64,000 bases of DNA from Agathobaculum butyriciproducens. Its GTDB lineage: Bacteria; Bacillota; Clostridia; Oscillospirales; Butyricicoccaceae. Location: assembly GCA_003096535.1 (NCBI GenBank), contig QEKJ01000004.1, positions 62,001 through 126,000 of the forward strand, written 5' to 3'. The notes under the pieces were generated by a model. That model was not told the origin of the DNA and ran no database searches. It saw nothing but the letters and a program-made list of their open reading frames with translations. Position numbers and translations under genes: made by a program. Positions 9,275 through 16,886 of this stretch are shown here, piece after piece (the first letter of the stretch is position 1; each line of letters starts with the position of its first letter).

Positions 9275-9303
9275 ATTATAGTGAAATTCGCGGTTGGCGT
9301 AAA
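9275..9303 (-). promoter_or_regulatory. Promoter of the MATE gene
   Basis: TTTACG (9298-9303), 17 nt, TATAAT (9275-9280) on the minus strand. Confidence 0.65.
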
Positions 9304-9309
9304 GAGAAA

Positions 9310-9335
9310 AATGCCCTGACAAGAGGTCAGGGCAT
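9310..9335 (-). terminator. Terminator of the lipoprotein pair
   Basis: Stem AATGCCCTGAC/GTCAGGGCATT, followed on the minus strand by TTTTCTCTTT, just after the stop of the second lipoprotein gene. Confidence 0.85.
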
Positions 9336-9343
9336 TGCATGTT

Positions 9344-9976
9344 TTATTTAGGAATGCTGTCGTCATATACGAATGTTGCCGTAATGGCATCCGCATAGAT
9401 GCAGTTTTTCAATTCTTCGCTGCTATCTGGTTCGATAAACGCATTGATATCTACCGTGTGCGTTGCTCCATCCGTGTTGAACACACGCACAACAAGCGGT
9501 ATCTCTACATCGACTGCTAAATCGTCGATTGGCTTCTCCTGTCCCGCGACAGCCACTGTCAGGTTGTCCGTTGGCAGTTTGCTCAGCTCGGACGAATCTC
9601 CATACTGGGTCGAAGCGCCGCCACGCGGGAACGTCATCTCAATATCATACGCCGCATTGATTGTATCGGCATCATGCCGGAAAATGATTTTGCCGGTGCC
9701 GTTATTCAGACCCATGCCATACACACCGATAGGTTTGTCCATGTTCTGCCACGCATTGCCATCCCATGTGTAGCTGTTGAATGTTATTCCGTTGGCTTCT
9801 GTGTTGTTGCCGGAAAAATGATACTCTACAACCGCACCCGATTGTTTCTCTGTCGTAGCCTGCTCCACCGGCGTGATGGAAATCGTGTTATCCGCCGGCT
9901 GTGTCTTTGCCTGTCCGCACCCGCTCAAAATTCCCATAAGAGCCAGCGCCAGTCCTGCTATGTACCGTTTTTTCAT
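9344..9976 (-). CDS. Predicted lipoprotein, downstream copy of a tandem pair
   Basis: This 210-residue protein begins MKKRYIAGLALALMGILSGC, a lipoprotein signal with lipobox LSGC. I start at ATG 9974-9976, 8 nt from AGGAGG. The mature part is rich in beta-type sequence and Asp/Thr, with no domain I recognise. It is clearly paralogous to the gene upstream: shared features are the signal peptide, TISITPVE, the SGN/SGH segment, WDG.AWQ, DDLAVD.EIPL, VRVF.TDG and an FIEPDSS segment near the C-terminus. Function unknown; a surface-exposed accessory protein is a guess. Confidence 0.8.
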   Translation of the reverse strand: MKKRYIAGLALALMGILSGCGQAKTQPADNTISITPVEQATTEKQSGAVVEYHFSGNNTEANGITFNSYTWDGNAWQNMDKPIGVYGMGLNNGTGKIIFRHDADTINAAYDIEMTFPRGGASTQYGDSSELSKLPTDNLTVAVAGQEKPIDDLAVDVEIPLVVRVFNTDGATHTVDINAFIEPDSSEELKNCIYADAITATFVYDDSIPK

Positions 9977-10012
9977 GTGGTACACCTCCTTTTATTGTTG
10001 TGGTTTCAGCAT

Positions 10013-10627
10013 TTACATTTCATAGCAGAAAATTACAGTGTACGCTTCCGCATACACGCTTTCCTGTACGGCTTTGCTGTTTTCCGGTTCCAAAAACGCA
10101 TCAATAGATACCGGAATGATCGTACCGTCCGTGCGGAACACACGCACGAGCAACGGAATTTCCGTGTCGACTGCCAAGTCATTGACAGGTTCCTCCCATG
10201 CAGCAACAGTTGCCGTCAATCCCTCCATCGGCAGACTGTTTCTCTCAGGCGAATCCATAACCTGTGCATATCCGCCAAGCTGTGGCGAATCCATTCCAAT
10301 CTTATAGTTCGCATTCGCCGCATCGCCGTCACGCTCGAATTTGATCGTGCCCTTGCCGCTGCCCAGTGTCGCCGAACAACGCAACCCAAACGTGGCATCC
10401 TCATCTTTCTGCCATGTGCTGCCATCCCATATATAACAGCCAAACAATACGCCCTCGGCTTCGCTCCTGTGGCCGGAAAAATTATACTCAATCAGTCTGC
10501 CACTCTGGTCTGCGGTCGTTTCCTCCACCGGTGTAAGGCTGATTGTGTTGTCTGCCGCCGGCTGTCCGCACACGCTCAAAATCCCCACAAGAGCCAGTGC
10601 AAGTCCTGCTATGTACCGTTTTTTCAT
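10013..10627 (-). CDS. Paralogous exported protein with an atypical lipobox
   Basis: This 204-residue protein is the upstream member of the pair. Its signal MKKRYIAGLALALVGILSVC differs at the base before the cysteine: Val stands where Gly, Ala or Ser is expected, so lipidation is doubtful. The rest aligns along its length with the neighbour (TISLTPVE, WDGSTWQ, NDLAVDTEIPLLVRVF, FLEPENS). The two start regions, AAAGGAGG leaders included, are also near-identical, as after a recent tandem duplication. Function is not recognised. Confidence 0.78.
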   Translation of the reverse strand: MKKRYIAGLALALVGILSVCGQPAADNTISLTPVEETTADQSGRLIEYNFSGHRSEAEGVLFGCYIWDGSTWQKDEDATFGLRCSATLGSGKGTIKFERDGDAANANYKIGMDSPQLGGYAQVMDSPERNSLPMEGLTATVAAWEEPVNDLAVDTEIPLLVRVFRTDGTIIPVSIDAFLEPENSKAVQESVYAEAYTVIFCYEM

Positions 10628-10661
10628 GCAGTACACCTCCTCCTTTTACTGTTGTGCTTAC

Positions 10662-10690
10662 AGTGTAGCAGATTTGGGTGATATTGTCTA
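10662..10690 (-). promoter_or_regulatory. Promoter of the lipoprotein pair
   Basis: TAGACA (10685-10690), 17 nt, TACACT (10662-10667) on the minus strand. Confidence 0.5.
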
Positions 10691-10738
10691 TTTCCAGACC
10701 ATGCAAAATCTGCGTTTGCTTCTGTGCAAAGTAACGAC

Positions 10739-10772
10739 AAAAAAGCGTTCCGACATACGTCGGAACGCTTTT
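10739..10772 (-). terminator. Terminator of the transketolase operon
   Basis: Stem AAAAGCGTTCCGAC/GTCGGAACGCTTTT, followed on the minus strand by TTTTGTCG. Confidence 0.85.
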
Positions 10773-10807
10773 CGATGCAATTTTACTTCGCGTATCTGCG
10801 AGGAAGA

Positions 10808-11785
10808 TTAGCCGTTCTTGCGAGCAATAGCCTTCTTAGCAGCCTCTACGATGTGAGCAGCGGTCAGACCGTACTCCTCGCGCAGGAAGGACTCAGCGCC
10901 TACCTGGCCGAAGCGATCCTCAACGCCTACCATCTCCATCGGAACCGGGTTGTTCTTGATAACAACGTTAGCAACAGCAGAACCCAGACCAACCTTTACC
11001 TGATGGTTCTCAGCGGTTACGATAGCGCCGCACTCAGCAGCGGAATCGAGGATGAGCTGCTCGTCGAGCGGCTTCCAGGTGAACATATCGATAACCTTGG
11101 CAGAAATACCCTCAGCAGCCAGCTGCTCCTGAGCCTTCAGTGCCTCGTCTACCATGATGCCGGAAGCGATGATAGCTACGTCCTTGCCTTCCTTCAGGGT
11201 AACGCCCTTGCCAATCTCGAAGTCAGAGCCATCGCCGTAAACGGTGGTGAAGCCCTTACGGATCATACGCATGTAGGAGAACTTGCCGGATGCTGCCAGC
11301 TTCTTGGTCAGGCAGTTGATCTGAGCGAAGTCAACCGGGTCGATAACAACTGCTTCCGGTACGGACATGTACAGAGCGCAGTCCTCGAACGGCATATGGG
11401 TACCACCGTTGTATGCAGCGCATACGCCGGGGTCGGAACCGATAACGTGTACCGGCAGCTTAGCGTAAGCTGCGGACATGAATGCCTGGTCAAATGCACG
11501 GCGGGAAGCGAAGCAGCCGAAGGAGTGCATGAATACGGTGCGGCCGGTAGCAGCCAGACCTGCAGCAACGCCCATAGCGTTAGCCTCTGCGATACCTGCG
11601 TTTACGGTCTGCTCCGGGAAAGCCTTAGCCAGCTTGCCGGTATTGATGCAGTTCTCGAGGTCGCAGTCAACATGCATAACCTTGCTGTCCTTCTCCATCA
11701 GGTCCAGCATAGCGGTAACGTAACCGTCACGGTTGTTACGAGAATCCTTCTCGTGCTTGCCAATCAAAGTAAAGCTCATGTTCAA
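10808..11785 (-). CDS. Transketolase, C-terminal subunit (pyrimidine-binding and C-domains)
   Basis: This 325-residue second half of a split transketolase pairs with the gene just upstream. The TPP pyrimidine domain appears as FPEQTVNAGIAEANAMGVAAGLA near residue 50 with the catalytic Glu, followed by SFGCFASRRAFDQ and the C-domain motif EGKDVAIIASGIMVDEALKA near 190. It transfers two-carbon ketol units in the non-oxidative pentose phosphate pathway. Nine bases separate it from the N-terminal subunit gene. Confidence 0.93.
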   Translation of the reverse strand: MNMSFTLIGKHEKDSRNNRDGYVTAMLDLMEKDSKVMHVDCDLENCINTGKLAKAFPEQTVNAGIAEANAMGVAAGLAATGRTVFMHSFGCFASRRAFDQAFMSAAYAKLPVHVIGSDPGVCAAYNGGTHMPFEDCALYMSVPEAVVIDPVDFAQINCLTKKLAASGKFSYMRMIRKGFTTVYGDGSDFEIGKGVTLKEGKDVAIIASGIMVDEALKAQEQLAAEGISAKVIDMFTWKPLDEQLILDSAAECGAIVTAENHQVKVGLGSAVANVVIKNNPVPMEMVGVEDRFGQVGAESFLREEYGLTAAHIVEAAKKAIARKNG

Positions 11786-11794
11786 TACCCTCCC

Positions 11795-12646
11795 TTACTG
11801 TGCCTTGATCTCAGCGAGCTTCTTCTCAGCAGCAGCAATGGCTTCATCCCACTGCTCCTTAGTCGGCTGAGAGGAGTGCGCGCCAGTGCCTTCAGCAAAG
11901 GTGGCGCCCAGGCCCTTAACGGTGTTCAGGACGATGCAAGTCGGTACGCCCTTGGTGTCGTAAGCGAGCTGAACAGCGTCGTAGATCTGCTCTACGTCAT
12001 TGCCGTCCTGCAGCTCGATAACGTTCCAGCCAAATGCTGCGAACTTAGCACCGATGCCCTTGCCGTGGCTCATAACCTTGTCAACAGCACCGTCGAGCTG
12101 GTACTTGTTGTCGTCTACGAAGCAAACGAGGTTGTCCAGCTTGTAGTGAGCTGCGAACTGAGCAGCCTCCCAAACCTGGCCCTCATCGCACTCGCCGTCG
12201 CCAACGAATACGAATACATGGCTGTCGCGGCCGTCGAGCTTGTTGCCCAGAGCAGCACCGGTAGCGGTGGACATGCCCTGACCGAGAGAACCGGTCGTCA
12301 GGTCAACACCGGGGGTCTTGGTACGGTCGGTATGGGACGGGAAGTTGGTGTGCGGCTGATTGAGGGTATAAGCGTCCTCAACCGGGTAGAAACCCTTCAG
12401 ACCGAGGGTAGCGTACATAGCCGGACCAGCGTGGCCCTTGGACAGTACGCACCAGTCACGATCTTCCCAATGCGGGTTCTTCGGATCAACCTTCATTACT
12501 TCGCCGTACAGAACTGCCAGCGCATCAATAACGGACATTGCACCCGGAACGTGGCCGAAGCCAAGCGAACCGACGGTCTTCAGGGTCTCCACACGGATTT
12601 CCTGAGCAAATACACGAAGCTCCTGCATCTTTTCTGCTTTCTGCAT
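11795..12646 (-). CDS. Transketolase, N-terminal subunit (TPP-binding domain)
   Basis: This 283-residue TPP pyrophosphate-binding half has LGFGHVPGAMS near residue 33, LSKGHAGPAMYA near 68, TGSLGQGMSTATGAALG near 108 and the GDGECDEGQVWEAAQFA motif near 140 that binds Mg and diphosphate. A GTG three codons upstream is possible, but the ATG at 12644-12646 has better spacing to the weak AGGTG. It is divergent from the DeoR regulator, which may control it. A dedicated second transketolase, rather than the housekeeping one, is possible. Confidence 0.93.
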   Translation of the reverse strand: MQKAEKMQELRVFAQEIRVETLKTVGSLGFGHVPGAMSVIDALAVLYGEVMKVDPKNPHWEDRDWCVLSKGHAGPAMYATLGLKGFYPVEDAYTLNQPHTNFPSHTDRTKTPGVDLTTGSLGQGMSTATGAALGNKLDGRDSHVFVFVGDGECDEGQVWEAAQFAAHYKLDNLVCFVDDNKYQLDGAVDKVMSHGKGIGAKFAAFGWNVIELQDGNDVEQIYDAVQLAYDTKGVPTCIVLNTVKGLGATFAEGTGAHSSQPTKEQWDEAIAAAEKKLAEIKAQ

Positions 12647-12737
12647 TGCATACACCTGCCTAATTCAAAATATAATTTTCTCTCCGCGGAACAGGTTCCA
12701 GCGTACAGCGGCACAATGCCACTGTTTTACGAATACA

Positions 12738-12782
12738 AGTGTATCACCAAACCGCCGAAATTTCAACCGAAATTCCTGCATT
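12738..12782 (-). promoter_or_regulatory. Transketolase promoter with adjacent direct repeat
   Basis: TTGAAA (12761-12766), 17 nt, TACACT (12738-12743) on the minus strand. CGAAATTT and CGAAATTC (plus strand) lie in tandem over the -35, a possible site for the divergent DeoR regulator. Confidence 0.5.
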
Positions 12783-13239
12783 TGTTCGCAAAATTCCAAT
12801 TTCATTCAAACGCCTTATAAAAAATATCCAATTTATTTCGAGTAAAATTAGGTAATTTGTTGGTTATCTGCTGGTTATATGTATTTATTTTGTTGGTAAA
12901 CCTCTTGCAAACGGTGAAAAATATATTTTCAAAAGGGGTATCCCGCCCTGTTTCCGCCGTTTATCTGCGTATCTCTTCCCCCGAAGACGGGTTGCCGCTC
13001 CTCTCCCCGCTCACTGCCAGAAATTATTTTCGAGAGGCGGTTTTACGGATTTCGCTTACTTTTCATCGTCCTTCACCGAGGGTTTTCATGTATTTTCGAC
13101 CTTTTTCGCCAAATCCATGCCGTTTTACCATTCTTCGGAGCGGTGGACATCTGGTTACAAATTTGATAAACTAAAGAAAACATTATGGATACATTCGGAT
13201 ACTACTGGGCGGATATATTATATAGTGGGAGCTGTGAAT
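12783..13239. other. Divergent intergenic region, transketolase / deoR
   Basis: AT-rich near the transketolase side. A TATATT/TATATA-rich stretch 20-30 nt before the deoR start may hold its -10, but no convincing -35 pair stands out. No gene is seen. Confidence 0.4.
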
Positions 13240-13995
13240 ATGAAAGTCAGCCGTCTCAATTCGATAGAGCAATATGTCATCTCGCGCGAGACCGTCAGCA
13301 TTGACGAGCTGTGCGAGGTTTTTGGCGTGTCCAAGAATACCATCCGCCGCGACCTGAACGAGCTTGAGCAGCGCGGCCACATCACCAAGGTATACGGCGG
13401 CGTGACCGCTACGGTTCCCTCGGGTGCCGTGCCGACGCCCATCCGTTCGGGTCTTAACCAGATCGACAAGTCTCTCATCGGCCGTCTGGCCGCCGAGGAG
13501 GTCGCGGACGGTGATACCATTTTTATCGACTCCGGCACGACCACCCTGTGTCTGCTGCGGTTTCTCGTGGCAAAAAAGCGGATTACGATCATTACCCACT
13601 CGCTCGGTGCGCTGAGCGAGGCCTCCAAGTACGATAACCTCAATATTATCTCGCTCGGCGGCATTTACAGCCCGACTACGGATTCGTTTGTCGGCCTGTC
13701 CGCGATCGAAGCGCTGTCCTCCATGCGTATTAACAAGGCGTTCATGGGCGCGACCGGCGTGTCGCTGACCGCAGGCATGACCAATACCACCTTCCTTGAA
13801 GCCGAGATCAAGCGTGCCGTTGTCCACCGCGCGGATAACATCTACGGCATGGTCGATTCGTCCAAGATCGGCAAGGAAGCGATCGTCACGTTCTGCCACC
13901 TCAAGGACCTGACCGCCTTCATCACCGACTGCGAACCGCCGAAGGAGTACGTTGATCTGTGCAATGCAGAAAACGTAAAGCTGAGATATGAGTAA
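13240..13995 (+). CDS. DeoR/GlpR family transcriptional regulator
   Basis: This 251-residue protein is the only protein gene here on the plus strand. The N-terminal helix-turn-helix (SIDELCEVFGVSKNTIRRDLNELEQRGHITKVYGG, residues 19-53) is a DeoR signature. The C-terminal sugar-phosphate sensor follows with ADGDTIFIDSGTTT, SLGG and AFMGATG. Proteins of this type are usually repressors released by a phosphorylated sugar. The ATG at 13240 with GGGAG upstream is chosen because the HTH begins soon after. It faces away from the split transketolase, its most likely target. Confidence 0.92.
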   Translation: MKVSRLNSIEQYVISRETVSIDELCEVFGVSKNTIRRDLNELEQRGHITKVYGGVTATVPSGAVPTPIRSGLNQIDKSLIGRLAAEEVADGDTIFIDSGTTTLCLLRFLVAKKRITIITHSLGALSEASKYDNLNIISLGGIYSPTTDSFVGLSAIEALSSMRINKAFMGATGVSLTAGMTNTTFLEAEIKRAVVHRADNIYGMVDSSKIGKEAIVTFCHLKDLTAFITDCEPPKEYVDLCNAENVKLRYE

Positions 13996-13998
13996 CAT

Positions 13999-14036
13999 AA
14001 AGGGAGCAAATCTTTCGATTTGCTCCCTTTTATTTT
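13999..14036 (+). terminator. First terminator of deoR
   Basis: Stem AAAGGGAGCAAATC/GATTTGCTCCCTTT, loop TTTC, then TTTTATTTTT on the plus strand, 4 nt after the stop. Confidence 0.9.
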
Positions 14037-14069
14037 TCCAAACGTATCATCTTAGCAGCTCGCACGTCA

Positions 14070-14240
14070 GTGCATATTCAATAGAATTTGCCGTGCAAAT
14101 TCATAAAAACCGGGAGCATGTATCTCGATTTTTATACCCTAAGAGGGAGAAAGTTTCCGCATGGGAACTTTCGGACGACTTTGGAACGGCCTACGGTCCG
14201 TTCCTGCTTGTCGGCGGAACTGTAGTTCCGCGACAGCCTC
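14070..14240 (+). repeat. Family C hairpin cassette downstream of deoR
   Basis: Five consecutive hairpins on the plus strand: 14084-14102 (arms GAATTTGC/GCAAATTC, loop CGT); 14104-14136 (ATAAAAACCG/CGATTTTTAT, one mismatch, 13-nt loop GGAGCATGTATCT); about 14149-14172 (GAAAGTTTCC/GGGAACTTTC with one G-U); GGAACGG/CCGTTCC (about 14182-14204); and GCGGAACT/AGTTCCGC with loop GT (about 14213-14231). The same modules occur at 3.1, 38.4, 51.4 and 55.8 kb. It sits between two near-identical terminators. No gene is seen. Confidence 0.72.
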
Positions 14241-14242
14241 GT

Positions 14243-14280
14243 AAAGGGAGCAAATCACACGATTTGCTCCCTTTTATTTA
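14243..14280 (+). terminator. Second copy of the deoR terminator stem
   Basis: It has the same 14-bp stem as 13999-14030 but loop ACAC, followed by TTTTATTTATT on the plus strand. It also abuts the stop codon of tspO, although on the minus strand its T run is short. Confidence 0.8.
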
Positions 14281-14723
14281 TTCAGGAACCAGACACCGGC
14301 ATTGAGATACGCCGCGTATATCAGCCAGGCCAAGTACGGCACAAGAAGCCATCCCGCCTGCTTGTCAATACGGTAAAACGCCCTTGCGGTGACAAGCACA
14401 AGCGCCAGCAGAAGAATCAGCCACCAGAACGCCGTTCCGTACAGTCCAACGCGAAAAAACAGCAGCGGCCACACAAAATTCACTGCAAGCTGCGTGTAAT
14501 ACAGCGCGAGTGCGTTCTTATGCTCTGGCGAGCCGGACTGCCGCACGCGCAGACTCGCCCAGCCCATGAGCACATAGAGAATCGTCCACGCAATGGGGAA
14601 TATCCACGCCGGCGGTGCAAGCGGCGGCTGCACCAGCGCCGCATACTGCGACATGCTGCCCATCGTCAGCCATGCCGCAAGTCCGCCGACCGCCAGAGGC
14701 AGTGCGAAGCTGAAAATCTTCAT
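14274..14723 (-). CDS. tspO: TspO/MBR family membrane protein
   Basis: This 149-residue, five-helix protein has the usual TspO length. The motifs PPLAPPAWIFPIAWTILYVLMG (residues 33-54), YYTQLAVNFVWPLLFF and VPYLAWLIYAAYLN are family hallmarks. TspO proteins bind tetrapyrroles and related ligands. The ATG has GGGAGG 7 nt upstream. It ends against a hairpin shared with the convergent deoR gene. The ABC operon is 51 bp upstream on the same strand. Confidence 0.93.
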   Translation of the reverse strand: MKIFSFALPLAVGGLAAWLTMGSMSQYAALVQPPLAPPAWIFPIAWTILYVLMGWASLRVRQSGSPEHKNALALYYTQLAVNFVWPLLFFRVGLYGTAFWWLILLLALVLVTARAFYRIDKQAGWLLVPYLAWLIYAAYLNAGVWFLNK

Positions 14724-14774
14724 TTTCCGTCCCTCCCGTTCCTATTTATATGGAGCGAGAGGGATTTTATGCAT

Positions 14775-15431
14775 TTACAGCTCTCTTTTTCGGTAAATGC
14801 CCACACCGATGCGCCAGCATACCGCGTACACGATAGCACCGACAATCACCAGTCCGCCGAAGAACACCGCAAGCTGTCCGACCGGCCAGCTGTCCATGCC
14901 GCCGACCGCCTGCACAAGTTTATTGAATGCCGGATGCTTTTTGACAACGGTCAGCAGGAGGATCGGCACCCACACCACGCCAATGAGTAAATACCGACCG
15001 CGCTCCGGACCAAACCGTAAAACGAGTACAATTTCAATACCCATCAGCGTCAGGCCGACCGCCTCACAGGCCAGCATGCCCATCATATCCTCCGCCATCG
15101 CATCACCGCCGAAGGCATTCATGCCAGCAATGCATATCATGCCCAGTGCCGCAACCGTCAGATTGACCAGCAGGCTGATTGCAAATTTGCTGCTCACCAC
15201 ATCGCGCCGAGAGACCGGAAGCGACAGACTCAGCTTATCCCATCCGTAGGCATAATCGCTGCTCATAAGCGTTGCGGGCACCATAAGCGACAGCATGCAC
15301 AGCATAGCCGGCACAAACGACAGCCCGTTTCCGGAGACGATCGAGGCCAGCGCAATTACAACTGCTGCGATCACCATTGCCTTCATCGACCGGCGCAGAT
15401 TCATCCAGTCCGCATACAGCATTGCTTTCAT
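14775..15431 (-). CDS. ABC-2 type transporter permease
   Basis: This 218-residue membrane protein has about six hydrophobic segments. SSDYAYGWDKLSLSLPVSRRDVVSSKF near residue 57 is typical of ABC-2 permeases of the antibiotic/bacitracin-resistance kind. Its start overlaps the ATPase stop by 4 nt (ATGA). With the ATPase and the GntR regulator it forms an YtrA-like operon, a kind that often responds to cell-envelope stress; the transported compound is unknown. Confidence 0.85.
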   Translation of the reverse strand: MKAMLYADWMNLRRSMKAMVIAAVVIALASIVSGNGLSFVPAMLCMLSLMVPATLMSSDYAYGWDKLSLSLPVSRRDVVSSKFAISLLVNLTVAALGMICIAGMNAFGGDAMAEDMMGMLACEAVGLTLMGIEIVLVLRFGPERGRYLLIGVVWVPILLLTVVKKHPAFNKLVQAVGGMDSWPVGQLAVFFGGLVIVGAIVYAVCWRIGVGIYRKREL

Positions 15432-16276
15432 CTTGCGTCCTCCCCTCTCGTCAGAAACAGCATGATCTGTTCGATGTTGACCGGCTCGACCGACCAGTTT
15501 GCCGGTACGCCGTCGCGTCTTACCAAGGCCTCACAGCCGAACGCACCCACGCGCTTTGCCCGCACGGCGGACGGGTCAAGGGCGTCCAGCTGATCGGCGG
15601 TGCAGCGCAGTATACCGCAGGTGTCGAGCAGTTCATCGCGCGGCTCGCTCAGCAGCACCTCTCCCTTGTGAATGAAGGTGATCTCGTCCGCGATTTTGTC
15701 CAGATCGCTCGTGATGTGGCTGGACAGCAGGATTGCGTGATTTTCGTCCTGCATGAAGTCGTACAGCAGATCGAGTACCTCATCCCGCACGACCGGGTCA
15801 AGACCGCTCGTCGGCTCGTCAAGCAGCAGCAGCTCCGCGCCATGCGACAGCGCCGCCGCGATATTCAGCTTGGTTTTCATGCCCTTGGAGTAGTCCCTGA
15901 TAGCCTTCTCTCGGTCAATGCCGAATTTTTCGATGTACAACGCAAACTGCTCCGCATTCCAGTTTTTGTACGCTCTGCCGAGCAGCATGCTCACCTGTGC
16001 GGCGCTCATCGCGCTCGGGAAACCGCCATTCTCGAGCACCACGCCGATTTTTTCACGGACGGACGGGTTCGAGCCGTGTTCCCCCAGCACGGTAATCTCG
16101 CCGCTGTCCGGCCGGATGAGGTCGAGCACCGCCTTGATGGTGGTGGTCTTGCCCGCACCGTTTTCTCCTATTAAACCCATTACCGTGCCTCTCGGCAGGG
16201 TAAATCCCACATTGCGGAGCGCAAAGCCGCCGTATTTCTTGCAGACGCCGTGCAGCTCCAGTGCATTCTCTCTCAT
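15428..16276 (-). CDS. ABC transporter ATP-binding protein
   Basis: This 282-residue ATPase has Walker A GENGAGKTT near residue 38, signature YSKGMKTKL near 130 and Walker B LLLLDEPTSGLD near 150, followed by a drug-exporter-like C-terminal extension. It powers the permease encoded downstream. Both ends overlap neighbours by 4 nt, giving a tightly coupled three-gene operon. Confidence 0.95.
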   Translation of the reverse strand: MRENALELHGVCKKYGGFALRNVGFTLPRGTVMGLIGENGAGKTTTIKAVLDLIRPDSGEITVLGEHGSNPSVREKIGVVLENGGFPSAMSAAQVSMLLGRAYKNWNAEQFALYIEKFGIDREKAIRDYSKGMKTKLNIAAALSHGAELLLLDEPTSGLDPVVRDEVLDLLYDFMQDENHAILLSSHITSDLDKIADEITFIHKGEVLLSEPRDELLDTCGILRCTADQLDALDPSAVRAKRVGAFGCEALVRRDGVPANWSVEPVNIEQIMLFLTRGEDAR

Positions 16277-16653
16277 AATCCTTCCTCCTCAAACAGTGTC
16301 CGTGCCAGCTCTGCGAACTCGTCCGCAGACAGTCCGGCCAGTCTTGCCGCCTGCACAGCGTCCGTCAGGTGGTCTTCCACCGTGCGAAGCTGCGCTTCCC
16401 GCAAACGTTCGCTGCTGACCGGTGCAACAAAGCTGCCGCGTCCGGTCTGGCTGGTGATAAGGCCCTCGCGCTCAAGCTCCTCATACGCACGCTTGGTCGT
16501 GATAACGCTGATGCGCAGCTCCTTCGCCAGCAGGCGCATAGACGGCAGCGCCTCCCCCGGCTGCAGCTCTCCGCCGAGGATTTTCGCCTTGATCTGACGT
16601 GTGATCTGCTCGTAGATCGGCGTGCTGTCCATATTGGATACTATAATGTCCAT
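16273..16653 (-). CDS. GntR family regulator, YtrA subfamily
   Basis: This 126-residue protein has an N-terminal winged helix (TPIYEQITRQIKAKILGGEL through LPSMRLLAKELRISVITTKRAYEELEREGLI) and a short C-terminal dimerisation helix, the YtrA layout. The ATG at 16651-16653 with GGGAGGG upstream is preferred to an in-frame start 17 codons earlier. It is the first gene of the ABC operon. The perfect inverted repeat over its own -10 shows probable autorepression. Confidence 0.92.
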   Translation of the reverse strand: MDIIVSNMDSTPIYEQITRQIKAKILGGELQPGEALPSMRLLAKELRISVITTKRAYEELEREGLITSQTGRGSFVAPVSSERLREAQLRTVEDHLTDAVQAARLAGLSADEFAELARTLFEEEGL

Positions 16654-16670
16654 GCCGTCCCTCCCTCTTT

Positions 16671-16712
16671 TATTGTATATACTCATTATATACAATATGA
16701 GCAATATGTCAA
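16671..16712 (-). promoter_or_regulatory. Promoter and YtrA-type operator
   Basis: TTGACA (16707-16712), 16 nt, TATAAT (16685-16690) on the minus strand. A perfect 11-bp inverted repeat, TATTGTATATA (16671-16681) and TATATACAATA (16687-16697), spans the -10. This is where a GntR dimer would block RNA polymerase. Confidence 0.85.
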
Positions 16713-16851
16713 GGGATAGATTTCCACCAGACGCGATTTTTCACAAACGAAGCGGTTTGAGAGACGGCGGTTTTTCACACGCTCAACGCAAAGCACAATT
16801 CCCGCCGAAAAATTTTATAGTATTTTCATACAAACTGCCGAACATTTTTTC

Positions 16852-16880
16852 TTGCATTTCGACGAAAATCACGCTATACT
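16852..16880 (+). promoter_or_regulatory. Plus-strand promoter of a candidate small RNA
   Basis: TTGCAT (16852-16857), 17 nt, TATACT (16875-16880), with no downstream coding gene. Confidence 0.55.
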
Positions 16881-16886
16881 GTAATT

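Noticed and set aside
10724..12820. A 698-codon open frame on the plus strand
   Set aside because: It lies exactly opposite the two transketolase genes and its translation is low-complexity; it is a mirror frame.
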